Shown here: in pieces, positions 23,056 to 35,980 of the stretch
How positions within the stretch are numbered: the stretch's first letter is position 1
Layout: every line of letters begins with the position of its first letter
Origin: Calliopsis andreniformis
Lineage: Eukaryota; Arthropoda; Insecta; Hymenoptera; Andrenidae
DNA: 64,000 bases
Direction: 5' to 3'
NCBI RefSeq assembly: GCF_051401765.1
Contig: NW_027480422.1
Span: 10,124,001 to 10,188,000, forward strand
Position numbers and translations under genes: made by a program
Notes under the pieces: model-generated
Told to the model about the DNA's origin: nothing
The model's database searches: none
What the model saw: the letters and a program-made list of their open reading frames with translations, nothing else

Positions 23056-26000
23056 CGTTGACTCCTAAGGCCGTAGCTATTCGATGTGGTGGAGCAACGC
23101 CCTAGAGTGAAACCTAGGTTGCCCGGAACGTAGAAATGACCATCACTTTCACACTGGTTGCAATTATTCTTGTTATACGATGGAAAAACTGTTGTATTTA
23201 TTTTGTATTTTATGCCTCTGGCGCTGACTCCTAAGGCCGTAGCTGTCGATGTGGTGGAGCAACGCCCTAGGGTGAAGCCTAGGTTGCCCGGAACGCAGAA
23301 ATGACCATAACTATCAGACTGGTTGCAATTATTACTGTTATACGATGGAAAAGCTGTTGTATTTATATTGTATTTTATGCTTCTGGTGTAGACTTCTTAG
23401 GCCCTAGCTATTCGATCTGGAGGAACAACGCCCTAGGGTGAAGCCTAGGTTGCCCGGAACGTAGAAATGACCATCACTTTCACACTGGTTGCAATTATTC
23501 TTGTTATACGATGGAAAAACAGTTGTATTTATTTTTGTATTTTATGCCTCTGTCGTTGACTCCTAAGGCCGTAGCTATTCGATGTGGTGGAGCAACGCCC
23601 TAGGGTGAAGCCTAGGTTGCCCGGAACGCAGAAATGACCATAACTATCAGACTGGTTGCAATTATTACTGTTATACGATGGAAAAGCTGTTGTATTTATA
23701 TTGTATTTTATGCTTCTGGTGTAGACTTCTTAGGCCCTAGCTATTCGATCTGGAGGAACAACGCCCTAGGGTGAAGCCTAGGTTGCCCGGAACGTAGAAA
23801 TGACCATCACTTTCACACTGGTTGCAATTATTCTTGTTATACGATGGAAAAACAGTTGTATTTATTTTTGTATTTTATGCCTCTGTCGTTGACTCCTAAG
23901 GCCGTAGCTATTCGATGTGGTGGAGCAACGCCCTAGAGTGAAGCCTAGCTTGCCCGGAACGTAGAAATGACCATAACATTCACACTGGTTGCAATTATTC
24001 GTTTTATACAATGGAAAAACTGTTCTATTTATTTTGTATTTTATGCTTCGGGCGTTGACTTCTAAGGCCCTAACTATTCGATCTGGTGGAGCAACGCTCT
24101 AGAGTGAAGCCTAGGTTGCCCGGAACGTAGAAACGACCATAACTTTCATACTGATTGCAATTATTCGTATTATTCGATGGAAAATCTGTTGTATTTATAT
24201 TGTACGTTATGCGTCTGGAGTTGTTTTCTTAGGCCCTAACTATTCGACCTGGTGGACCAACGCCCTAGAGTGAAGCCTAGGTTGCACGGAACGTAGAAAT
24301 TACCATAGCTTTCACACTGGTTGCAATTATTCCTGTTATACAAGGGAATAACTGTTGTATTTATATTGCAGTTTATGCTTCTGGCGTTGACTTCTTAGGC
24401 CCTAGCTATTCGATCTGGTGGAACAACGCCCTAGAGTGAAGCCTAGGATGCCCGGAACGTAGAAATGACCATTACTTCCACACTGGTTGCAATTATTCCT
24501 GTTATACGATGGAAAAACTGTTGTATTTATATTATATTTTATGCTTCAGACGTTGACTTCTAAGGCCGTAGCTATTCGATGTGGTGGAGCAATGCCCTAG
24601 ATTGAAGCCTCAGAAACCCGCAACGTAGAAATGACCATATCTTTCACACTGTTTGCAATTATTCCTGTTATACGATTGAAAAACTGCTGTATTTATATTG
24701 TATTTTATGCTTCTGGCCTTGACTTCTAAGGCCGCAGCTATTCGATGTGGTGGAGCAATGCCCTAGAGTGAAGCCTAGGATACCCGGAACGTAGAAATGA
24801 CCATACCTTTCACACTGGTTGCAATTATTCCTGTTATACGATGGACAAACTGTTGGATTTTTATTGTACGTTATGCTTCTGGCGTTGACTTCTAAGTCCG
24901 TAGCTATTCGATGTGGTGGAGCAATGCCCTAGAGTGAAGCCTAGGTTGCCCGGAACGTAGAAATGACCATACCTTTCACACTGGTTGCAATTATTTCTGT
25001 TATACGATGGAAAAACTGTTGTATCTATTTTGTATTTTATGCTACTGGCATTGACTTGTAAGGCCCTAACTATTCGATGTGGTGGAGCAACGCCCTAGAG
25101 TGAAGCCTAGGTTGCCCGGAACGTAGTAATGACCATAGCTTTCACAATGGTTGCAATTATTCCTGTTATACAAGGGAAAAACTGTTGTATTTATATTGTA
25201 TTTTATGTTTCTGGCGTTGACTTCTTAGGCCCTAACTATTCGATCTGGTGGAGCAACGCCCTAGAGTGATGCCTAGGTTGCCCGGAATGTAGAAATGACC
25301 ATCACTTTCACACTGGTTGCAATTATTCTTGTTATACGATGGAAAAACTGTTGTATTTATTTTGTTTTTTATGCCTCTGGCGTTGAGTCCTAAGGCCGTA
25401 GCTTTCGATGTGGTGGAGCAACGCCCTAGGGTGAAGCCCAGGTTGCACGGAACGTAGAAATGCCCATTACTTTCACACTGGTTGTAATTATTCCTGTTAT
25501 ACGATGGAATAACTGTTGTATTTATATTTTATTTAATGCTTCTGGCGTTAACTTCTAAGGCCCTTGCTATTCGATCTGGTGGAGCAACGCTCTAGAGTGA
25601 AGCCTAGGTTGCCCGGAACGTAGAAATGACCATCACCTTCGCTCTGGTTGCAATTATTCCTGTTGTACGATGGAAAAATTGTGGTATTTATATTGTATTT
25701 TATGCTTCTGGCGTAGGCTTCTTAGGCCCTAACTATTGGATGTGGTGGAGCAACGCCCTAGAGCGAAACCTAGGTTGCCCGGAACGGAGAAATGATCATT
25801 CCTTTCACACTGGTTGCAATTATTCCTGTTATACGATGGACAAACTGTTGGATTTTTATTGTACGTTATGCTTCTGGCGCTGACTTCTAAGGCCGTAGCT
25901 ATTCGATTTGGTGGAGCAATGCCCTAGAGTGAAGCCTAGGTTGCCCGGAACGTAGAAATGACCATACCTTTCACACTGGTTGCAATTATTTCTGTTATAC

Positions 26001-29000
26001 GATGGAAAAACTGTTGTATCTATTTTGTATTTTATGCTTCTGGCATTGACTTGTAAGGCCCTAACTATTCGATGTGGTGGAGCAACGCCCTAGAGTGAAG
26101 CCTAGGTTGCCCGGAACGTAGTAATGACCATAGCTTTCACAATGGTTGCAATTATTCCTGTTATACAAGGGAAAAACTGTTGTATTTATATTGTATTTTA
26201 TGTTTCTGGCGTTGACTTCTTACGCCCTAACTATTCGATCTGGAGGAGCAACGCCCTAGAGTGAAGCCTAGGTTGCCCGGAACGTAGAAATGACCATCAC
26301 TTTCACACTGGTTGCAATTATTCTTGTTATACGATGGAAAAACTGTTGTATTTATTTTGTTTTTTATGCCTCTGGCGTTGAGTCCTAAGGCCGTAGCTTT
26401 CGATGTGGTGGAGCAACGCCCTAGGGTGAAGCCTAGGTTGCCCGGAACGTAGAAATGACCATAAGTATCAGACTGGTTGCAATTATTCCAGTTATACGAT
26501 GGAAAAACTGTTGTATTTATATTGTATTTTATGCTTCTGGTGTAAACTTCTTAGGCCCTAGCTATTCGATCTGGAGGAACAACGCCCTAGAGTGAAGCCT
26601 AGGTTGCCCGGAACGTAGAAATGACCATCACTTTCACACTGGTTGCAATTATTCTTGTTATACGATGGAAAAACTGTTGTATTTATTTTGTATTTTATGC
26701 CTCTGTCGTTGACTCCTAAGGCCGTAGCTATTCGATGTGGTGGAGCAACGCCCTAGAGTGAAACCTAGGTTGCCCGGAACGTAGAAATGACCATCACTTT
26801 CACACTGGTTGCAATTATTCTTGTTATACGATGGAAAAACTGTTGTATTTATTTTGTATTTTATGCCTCTGGCGCTGACTCCTAAGGCCGTAGCTGTCGA
26901 TGTGGTGGAGCAACGCCCTAGGGTGAAGCCTAGGTTGCCCGGAACGCAGAAATGACCATAACTATCAGACTGGTTGCAATTATTACTGTTATACGATGGA
27001 AAAGCTGTTGTATTTATATTGTATTTTATGCTTCTGGTGTAGACTTCTTAGGCCCTAGCTATTCGATCTGGAGGAACAACGCCCTAGGGTGAAGCCTAGG
27101 TTGCCCGGAACGTAGAAATGACCATCACTTTCACACTGGTTGCAATTATTCTTGTTATACGATGGAAAAACAGTTGTATTTATTTTTGTATTTTATGCCT
27201 CTGTCGTTGACTCCTAAGGCCGTAGCTATTCGATGTGGTGGAGCAACGCCCTAGGGTGAAGCCTAGGTTGCCCGGAACGCAGAAATGACCATAACTATCA
27301 GACTGGTTGCAATTATTACTGTTATACGATGGAAAAGCTGTTGTATTTATATTGTATTTTATGCTTCTGGTGTAGACTTCTTAGGCCCTAGCTATTCGAT
27401 CTGGAGGAACAACGCCCTAGGGTGAAGCCTAGGTTGCCCGGAACGTAGAAATGACCATCACTTTCACACTGGTTGCAATTATTCTTGTTATACGATGGAA
27501 AAACAGTTGTATTTATTTTTGTATTTTATGCCTCTGTCGTTGACTCCTAAGGCCGTAGCTATTCGATGTGGTGGAGCAACGCCCTAGAGTGAAGCCTAGC
27601 TTGCCCGGAACGTAGAAATGACCATAACTTTCACACTGGTTGCAATTATTCGTTTTATACAATGGAAAAACTGTTCTATTTATTTTGTATTTTATGCTTC
27701 GGGCGTTGACTTCTAAGGCCCTAACTATTCGATCTGGTGGAGCAACGCTCTAGAGTGAAGCCTAGGTTGCCCGGAACGTAGAAACGACCATAACTTTCAT
27801 ACTGATTGCAATTATTCGTATTATTCGATGGAAAATCTGTTGTATTTATATTGTACGTTATGCGTCTGGAGTTGTTTTCTTAGGCCCTAACTATTCGAAC
27901 TGGTGGACCAACGCCCTAGAGTGAAGCCTAGGTTGCACGGAACGTAGAAATTACCATAGCTTTCACACTGGTTGCAATTATTCCTGTTATACAAGGGAAT
28001 AACTGTTGTATTTATATTGCAGTTTATGCTTCTGGCGTTGACTTCTTAGGCCCTAGCTATTCGATCTGGTGGAACAACGCCCTAGAGTGAAGCCTAGGAT
28101 GCCCGGAACGTAGAAATGACCATTACTTCCACACTGGTTGCAATTATTCCTGTTATACGATGGAAAAACTGTTGTATTTATATTATATTTTATGCTTCAG
28201 ACGTTGACTTCTAAGGCCGTAGCTATTCGATGTGGTGGAGCAATGCCCTAGATTGAAGCCTCAGAAACCCGCAACGTAGAAATGACCATATCTTTCACAC
28301 TGTTTGCAATTATTCCTGTTATACGATTGAAAAACTGCTGTATTTATATTGTATTTTATGCTTCTGGCCTTGACTTCTAAGGCCGCAGCTATTCGATGTG
28401 GTGGAGCAATGCCCTAGAGTGAAGCCTAGGATACCCGGAACGTAGAAATGACCATACCTTTCACACTGGTTGCAATTATTCCTGTTATACGATGGACAAA
28501 CTGTTGGATTTTTATTGTACGTTATGCTTCTGGCGTTGACTTCTAAGTCCGTAGCTATTCGATGTGGTGGAGCAATGCCCTAGAGTGAAGCCTAGGTTGC
28601 CCGGAACGTAGAAATGACCATACCTTTCACACTGGTTGCAATTATTTCTGTTATACGATGGAAAAACTGTTGTATCTATTTTGTATTTTATGCTACTGGC
28701 ATTGACTTGTAAGGCCCTAACTATTCGATGTGGTGGAGCAACGCCCTAGAGTGAAGCCTAGGTTGCCCGGAACGTAGTAATGACCATAGCTTTCACAATG
28801 GTTGCAATTATTCCTGTTATACAAGGGAAAAACTGTTGTATTTATATTGTATTTTATGTTTCTGGCGTTGACTTCTTAGGCCCTAACTATTCGATCTGGT
28901 GGAGCAACGCCCTAGAGTGATGCCTAGGTTGCCCGGAATGTAGAAATGACCATCACTTTCACACTGGTTGCAATTATTCTTGTTATACGATGGAAAAACT

Positions 29001-29694
29001 GTTGTATTTATTTTGTTTTTTATGCCTCTGGCGTTGAGTCCTAAGGCCGTAGCTTTCGATGTGGTGGAGCAACGCCCTAGGGTGAAGCCCAGGTTGCACG
29101 GAACGTAGAAATGCCCATTACTTTCACACTGGTTGTAATTATTCCTGTTATACGATGGAATAACTGTTGTATTTATATTTTATTTAATGCTTCTGGCGTT
29201 AACTTCTAAGGCCCTTGCTATTCGATCTGGTGGAGCAACGCTCTAGAGTGAAGCCTAGGTTGCCCGGAACGTAGAAATGACCATCACCTTCGCTCTGGTT
29301 GCAATTATTCCTGTTGTACGATGGAAAAATTGTGGTATTTATATTGTATTTTATGCTTCTGGCGTAGGTTTCTTAGGCCCTAACTATTCGATATGGCGGA
29401 ACCACGCCCTAGACTGAAGCCTAGGTTGCCCGGAACGTAGAAATGACCATTACTTTCACACTGGTTGCAATTATTCCTGTTATATGATTGAAAAGCTGTT
29501 GTATCTATTTTGTAATTTATGCTTCTGACGTTGACTTCTTATGTCCTAACTATTGGATCTGGTGGAGCAACGCCCTAGGGTGAAGCCTAGGTTGCCCGGA
29601 ACGTAGAAATGACCATAATTTTCATACGGATTGCAATTATTCGTTCTATACGATGGAAAAACTGTTGTACTTATATTGTATTTTAACTTTCTGG
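23056..29694 (+). repeat. 40-monomer duplication, copy 2 (6,639 bp)
   Basis: This is the tandem partner of 16,417-23,055. It holds a partial A1 (23,056-25,723), a complete A2 (25,724-29,374) and two older-type monomers (29,375-29,694). At the right edge the shared 18 bp cgttgactcctaaggccg is followed by cacctattcgatgtgg, the older HOR type seen at 4,983 and 12,290, whereas copy 1 is followed by tagctattcg. This places the exchange between 29,695 and 29,711. No difference between the copies was noticed in sampled stretches. Confidence 0.92.
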
Positions 29695-31795
29695 CGTTGA
29701 CTCCTAAGGCCGCACCTATTCGATGTGGTGCAGCAACGCCCTAGAGTGAAGCCTATGTTGCCCCGAACGTAGAAATGACCATATCTTCCACACTGGTTGC
29801 AATAATTCCTGTTATACGATGGAAAAACTGTAGCATTTTTATTGTATTTTCTGCTTCTGTCTTTGACTTCTAAGGTCCTAGCTATTCGATCTGGTGGGGA
29901 ATGTCCAAGAGTGAAACCTATGGTGCCCGGAACGTAGAAATTCCCATTACTTTCACACTGTTTGTAATTATTCGTTTTATACAATGGAAAAGCTGTTGTA
30001 TCTATTTTGTATTTTATGCTTCTGGCATTGACTTGCAAGGCCCTAACTATTCGATGTGGTGGAGCAACGCCCTAGAGTGAAGCCTAGGTTGCCCGGAACG
30101 TAGAAATTACCATAGCTTTCACACTGGTTGCAATTATTCCTGTTATACAAGGGAAAAACTGTTGTATTTATATTGTATTTTATGCTTCTGGCGTTGAATT
30201 CTTAGGCCCTAACTATTCGATCTGGTGGAGCAACGCCCTAGAGTGAAGCCTAGGTTGCCCGGAATGTAGAAATGACCATCACTTTCACACTGGTTGCAAT
30301 TACTCTTAATATACGATGGAAAAGCTGTTGTATTTATTTTGTATTTTATGCCTCTGGCGTTGACTCCTAAGGCCGTAGCTATTCGATGTGGTGGAGCAAC
30401 GCCCTAGAGTGAAGCGTAGGTTGCCCGGAACGTAGAAATGACCATACCTTTCACACTGGTTGCAATTATCCCTGTTATACGAAGGAAAAGCTGTTGTATT
30501 TGTATTGTATTACATGCTTCTGGCGTAGACTTCTTAGGCCCTAACTATTCGATCTGGTGGAACGACGCCCTAGAGTGAAGCCTAGGTAGCCCGTATCGTA
30601 GAAATGACCATATCTTTCACACTGGTTGCAATTATTCCTGTTATACGATGGAAAAACTGTTGTATTTCTATTGTATTTTATGCTTCTGGCGTTGACTTCT
30701 TAGGCCCTAACTATTCGATCTGGTGAAGCAACGCCCTAGAGAGAAGCCTAGGATGCCCGGAACGTAGAAATGACCGTAACTATCAGACTGGTTGCAATTA
30801 TTCGTTTTATACGATGGAAAGACTGTTGTATTTATATTGTATTTTATAGTTATGGCGTGGTCTTCCAGGGACGTAGCTATTCGATGTGGTTGAGCAACGC
30901 CCTAGAGTGAAGCCTAGGTTGCCCGGAACGTAGAAATGACCATAGTTTTCATACTGGTTGCAATTATTCGTTTTAAACGATGGAAAAACTGTTGTATCTA
31001 TTTTGTATTTTATGCTTCTGGCGTTGACTTCTTAGGTCCTAACTATTGGATCTGGTGGAGCAACGCCCTAGAGTGAAGCCTAGGTTGCCCGGGACGTAGA
31101 AATGACCATCACCTTCACTCTGGTTGCAATTATTCCTGTTATACGATGGAAAAACTGTTGTATTTATATTATATTTTATTCTTCAGGCGTTGACTTCTAA
31201 GGCCGTAGATATTCGATGTGGTGGTGCAACACCCTAGAGTGAAGCCTAGGTTGCCCGGAACGTAAAAATGACCGTTAGTTCCACACTGTTTGCAATTATT
31301 CATATTATACAGTGGAAAAACTGTTGTATTTATATTGCATTTTATGCTTCTGGCATTGACTTCTAAGGCCCTAACTATTCGATGTGGTGGAGCAACGCCC
31401 TAGAGTGAAGCCTAGATTGCCCGGAACGTAGAAATGACCATAGCTTTCACGTGGTTGCAATTATTCCTGTTATACAAGGGAAAAACTGTTGTATTTATAT
31501 TGTATTTTATGCTTCTGGCGTTGACTTCCTAGGCTCTAACTATTCCATCTGGTGGAGCTACGCCCTAGAGTGAAGCCTAGGTTGCCCGGAATGTAGAAAT
31601 GACCATCACTTTCACACTGGTTGCAATTATTCTTGCTATACGATGGAAAAACTGTTGTATTTATTATGTATTTTATGCCTCTGGCGTTGACTCCTAAGGC
31701 CGTAGCTATTCGATGTGGTGGAGCAACGCCCTAGGGTGAAGCCTAGGTTGCCCGGAACGTAGAAATTACCATTACTTCCACACTGTTTGCAATTA
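29695..31795 (+). repeat. Region 3: third, deleted copy of the older higher-order repeat
   Basis: After the amplified block the array resumes the older HOR. Matches to copy 2 step from an offset of 17,424 bp (near 11,952) to 17,093 bp (13,021 to 30,114) and 16,595 bp (14,741 to 31,336). The steps equal losses of two monomers (331 bp) and three monomers (498 bp). The first loss lies around 29,858-29,910, inside a shared stretch running from gtctttgacttctaagg to ggtggggaatgtcc. The match to this HOR stops close to 31,795 (aattattcctgttatacaagg), beyond which monomers are more divergent. Confidence 0.82.
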
Positions 31796-33069
31796 TTCCT
31801 GTTATACAAGGGAAAAACTGTTGTATTTATATTGTATTTTATGCTTCTGGCGTTGACTTCTTAGGCCCTAACTATTCGATCTGGTGAATCAACGCCCTAG
31901 GGTGAAGCCTAGGTTGCCCGGAACGTAGGAATGACCATAACTTTCATACTGGTTGCAATTATTCGTTTTATACGATGGGAAATCTGTTCCATTTTTATTG
32001 TATTTTATGCTTCAGCCGTTGACTTCTAAGGCCGTAGCTAATCGATGTGGTGGGGCAACGCCCTATAGTGAAGCCTAGGTTGCCCGGAACGCAGAAATGA
32101 CCATTACTTCCACACTGTTTGCAATTATTCATATTATACAGTGGAAAAACTGTTGTATTTATATTGCATTTTATGCCTCTGGCGTTGACTTCTAAGGCCG
32201 TAGCAATTCGATGTGGTGGAGCAACTCTCTAGAGTGAAGCCTAGGTTGCCCGGAACGTAGAAATGACCATATCTGCCACACTGGTTGCAATTATTCGTTT
32301 CATACGATGGAAAAACTGTTGTATTTATGTTGTATATTATGCCTCTTGCGTTGACTTCTAAGTCCCTAGCTATTCGATCTGGTGGAGCAACGCCCTGGAG
32401 TTAAGGCTAGGTTACGCAGAACGTAGAAATGACCATTACCTTCACACTGCTTGCGATTATTCATTTTATACGATGGTAAAACTGTTGTACTTATGTTGTA
32501 TTTTATTCTTCTGGCGTTGAATTCTAAGTCCCTAGCTATTCGATCTGGTGGAGCAACGCCCTAGAGTGAAGCCGAGGTTACCGGGAACATAGAAATGACC
32601 AGTACTTTCACACTGGTTGCAATTATTCGTTTTATACGATGGAAAAGCTGTAGTATTTATACTGTATTTAATGCTTCTGGCGTTGACTTCTAAGGCCGTA
32701 GCAATTCGATGTGGTGGAGCAACTCTCTGGAGTGAAGCCTAGGTTGCCCGGAACGTAGAAATGACCATATCTGCCACACTGGTTGCAATTATTCGTTTCA
32801 TACGATGGAAAAACTGTTGTATTTATGTTGTATTTTATGCTTCTGGCGTTGACTACTAAGGCCGTAGCTATTCGATGTGGTGGACCAAAGCCCTAGAGTG
32901 AACCCTGGGTTGCCAGGAACGTGGTAATGACCATCACTTTCACATTTGTTGCAATTATTCACGTTATACGATGGAAAAACTGTTGTATTTATTTTGTATT
33001 TTATGCCTCTGGCGTTGACTCCTAAGGCCGTAGCTATTCGATGTGGTGGAGCAACGCCCTAGAGTGAAG

Positions 33070-33789
33070 CCTAGGTTGCCCGGAACGTAGAAATGACCAT
33101 ATCTTTCACACTGGTTGCAATTATGCCAGTTATACGATGGTAAAACTGTTGTATTTTTATTGTATTTCATGCGTCTGGAGTTGTTTTCTAAGGCCCCAAC
33201 TATTCGACCTGGTAGAGCAACGCCCTAGAGTGAAGCCTAGGTTGCACGAAACGTAGAAATGGCCATCGCTTTCTCACTGGTTGCAATTATTCCTGTTATA
33301 CAATGGAAAAACTGTTGTATTTATATTGTATTTTATGCTTCTGGCGTTGACTTCTTAGGCCCTAACTATTTGATCTGGTGGAGCAACGCCCTAGAGAGAA
33401 GCCTAGATTGCCCGGATCGTAGAAATGACCATAACCATCAGACTGGTTGCAATTATTCGTTTTATACGATGGAAAGACTGTTGTACTTATATTGTATGTT
33501 ATAGTTATGGCGTTGTCTTCTAGGGCCGTAGCTATTCGATGTGGCTGAGCAGCGTCCTAGAGTGAAGCCTAGGTTGCCCTGAACGTAGAAATGACCACAG
33601 CTTTCATACTGGTTGCAATTATTCGTTTTATACGATGGAAAAACTATTGAATTTATTTTGTATTTGGTGCTCCTGGCTTTGACTTCTTAGGCCCTAGCTA
33701 TTGGATCTGGTGGACCAACGCCCTAGAGTGAAGCCTAGGTTGCCCGGAACGTAGAAATGACCATAACATGCATACTGGTTGCAATTATT
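33070..33789 (+). repeat. 720-bp segment repeated 3,815 bp away, copy 1
   Basis: About four and a third monomers here match 36,885-37,604 at an offset of 3,815 bp (23 monomers minus 3). Shared unusual variants are attatgccagttatacg, catgcgtctggagttg, gacctggtagagcaac, ggccatcgctttctcac and aaccatcagactgg. The match starts at cctaggttgcccgg and ends after acatgcatactggttgc. Part of it (taggttgcacgaaacg with ggccatcgctttctcac) has a third copy near 36,721. Confidence 0.82.
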
Positions 33790-34231
33790 CCTGTTATACA
33801 AGGGAAAAACTGTTGTATCTATTTTGTATTTTATGCTTCTGGCGTTGACTTCTTAGGTCCTAACTATTGGATCTGGTGGAGCAACGCCCTCTGGTGAAGC
33901 CCAGGTTGCCCGGAACGTAGAAATGACCATAACTTTCATACTGATTGCAATTATTCGTATTATTCGATGGAAAATCTGTTGTATTTATATTGTACTTAAT
34001 GCGTCTGGAGTTGTTTTCTAAGGCCCTAACTATTCGACCTGATGGTCCAACGCCCTAGAGTGAAGCCTAGGTTGTACGGAACGTAGAAATGCCCATTACG
34101 TTCACACTGGTTGTAATTATTCCTATTATACGATGGAATAACTGTTGTATTTATATTTTATTTAATGCTTCTGGCGTTGACTTCTAAGGCCCTTGCTATA
34201 CGATCTGGTGGAGCAACGCTCTAGAGTGAAG

Positions 34232-34985
34232 CCTAGGTTGCCCGGAACGTAGAAATGACCATCACCTTCACTCTGGTTGCAATTATTCCTGTTGTACGAT
34301 GGAAAAACTGTGGTATTTATATTGTATTTTATGCTTCTGGCGTAGGCTTCTTAGGCCCTAACTATTCGATATGGGGGAACCACGCCCTAGACTGAAGCCT
34401 AGGTTGCGCAGAACGTAGAAATGACCATTACCTTCACACTGTTTGCGATTATTCATTTTATACGATGGTAAAACTGTTGTACTTATGTTGTATTTTATTC
34501 TTCTGGCGTTGAGTTCTAAGTCCCTAGCTATTCGATCTGGTTGAGCAACGCCCTAGAGTGAAGCCGAGGTTACCCGGAACATAGAAATGAGCAGTACTTT
34601 CACACTGGTTGTAGCTTTCCTGTTATACGATGGAAAAACTGTTGCATTTTTACTGTATTTTATGCTTCTGGCGTTGTATTCAAAGTCCCTAACTATTCGA
34701 TCTGGTGGAGCCACTCTCTAGAGTGAAGCCTAGGTTGCCCGGAACGTAGAAATGACCGTATCTGCCACACTGGTTGCAATTATTCGTTTCATACGATGGA
34801 AAAACTGTTGTATTTATGTTGTATTTTTTGCTTCTGGCGTTGACTACTAAGGCCGTAGCGATTGGATGTGGTGGACCAACGCCCTAGAGTGAACCCTGGG
34901 TTGCCAGGAACGTGGTAATGACCATCACTTTCACATTTGTTGCAATTATTCCCGTTATACGATGGAAAAACTGTTGTATCTTTAT
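34232..34985 (+). repeat. Six-monomer local duplication (995 bp), copy 1
   Basis: The run of distinctive monomers (tgttgtacgatgg with actgtggtattt, gatatgggggaacc, ttgcgcagaacg, gccgaggttaccc with tggttgtagctttcc, gagccactctctagag) is repeated starting at 35,227. The offset is 995 bp (6 x 166 minus 1). The match begins at cctaggttgcccgg and fades after about 754 bp. Visible differences include gaccatcacc against gaccgtcacc. Confidence 0.85.
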
Positions 34986-35226
34986 TGTATTTTATGCTTC
35001 AGCCGTTGACTTCGAAGGCTGTAGCTAATCGATGTGGTGGGGCAACGCCCTAGAGTGAAGCCTAGGTTGCCCGGAACGCAGAAATGACCATTACTTCCAC
35101 ATTGGTTGCAATTATTCATATTATACAGTGGAAAAACTGTTGTATTTTTATTGTATTTTATGCTTCTGGCGTTGATTTCTAATTCCCTAACTATGCGATC
35201 TGGTGGAGCAACGCCCTAGAGTTAAG

Positions 35227-35980
35227 CCTAGGTTGCCCGGAACGTAGATATGACCGTCACCTTCACTCTGGTTGCAATTATTCCTGTTGTACGATGGAAA
35301 AACTGTGGTATTTATATTGTATTTTATGCTTCTGGCGTAGGCTTCTTAGGCCCTAACTATTCGATATGGGGGAACCACGCCCTAGACTGTAGCCTAGGTT
35401 GCGCAGAACGTAGAAATGACCATTACCTTCACACTGTCTGCGATTATTCATTTTATACGATGGTAAAACTGTTGTACTTATGTTGTATTTTATTCTTCTG
35501 GCGTTGAACTCTAAGTCCCTAGCTATTCGATCTGGTTGAGCAACGCCCTAGAGTGAAGCCGAGGTTACCCGGAACATAGAAATGACCAGTACTTTCACAC
35601 TGGTTGTAGCTTTCCTGTTATACGATGGAAAAACTGTTGCATTTTTACTGTATTTTATGCTTCTGGCGTTGTATTCAAAGTCCCTAACTATTCGATCTGG
35701 TGGAGCCACTCTCTAGAGTGAAGCCTAGGTTGCCCGGAACGTAGAAATGACCATATCTGCCACACTGGTTGCAATTATTCGTTTCATACGATGGAAAAAC
35801 TGTTGTATTTATGTTGTATTTTATGCTTCTGGCGTTGACTACTAAGGCCGTAGCTATTCGATGTGGTGGACCAAAGCCCTAGAGTGAACCCTGGGTTGCC
35901 AGGAACGTGGTAATGACCATCACTTTCACATTTGTTGCAATTATTCACGTTATACGATGGAAAAACTGTTGTATTTTTAT
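35227..35980 (+). repeat. Six-monomer local duplication (995 bp), copy 2
   Basis: This is the partner of 34,232-34,985. The unit with tttcacactggttgtagctttcc, in which part of the usual gcaattattcc is missing, is present in both copies, at about 34,600 and 35,595. That supports copying rather than chance similarity. Similar short-form units occur near 39,085, 46,885 and 47,715. Confidence 0.83.

Noticed and set aside
15434..29694. Mobile-element-like amplification of the 22- and 40-monomer units
   Set aside because: The copies are adjacent and in the same orientation. Junctions lie in sequence shared by both parents, and lengths are whole multiples of the monomer. Unequal homologous exchange explains this without a transposition mechanism.
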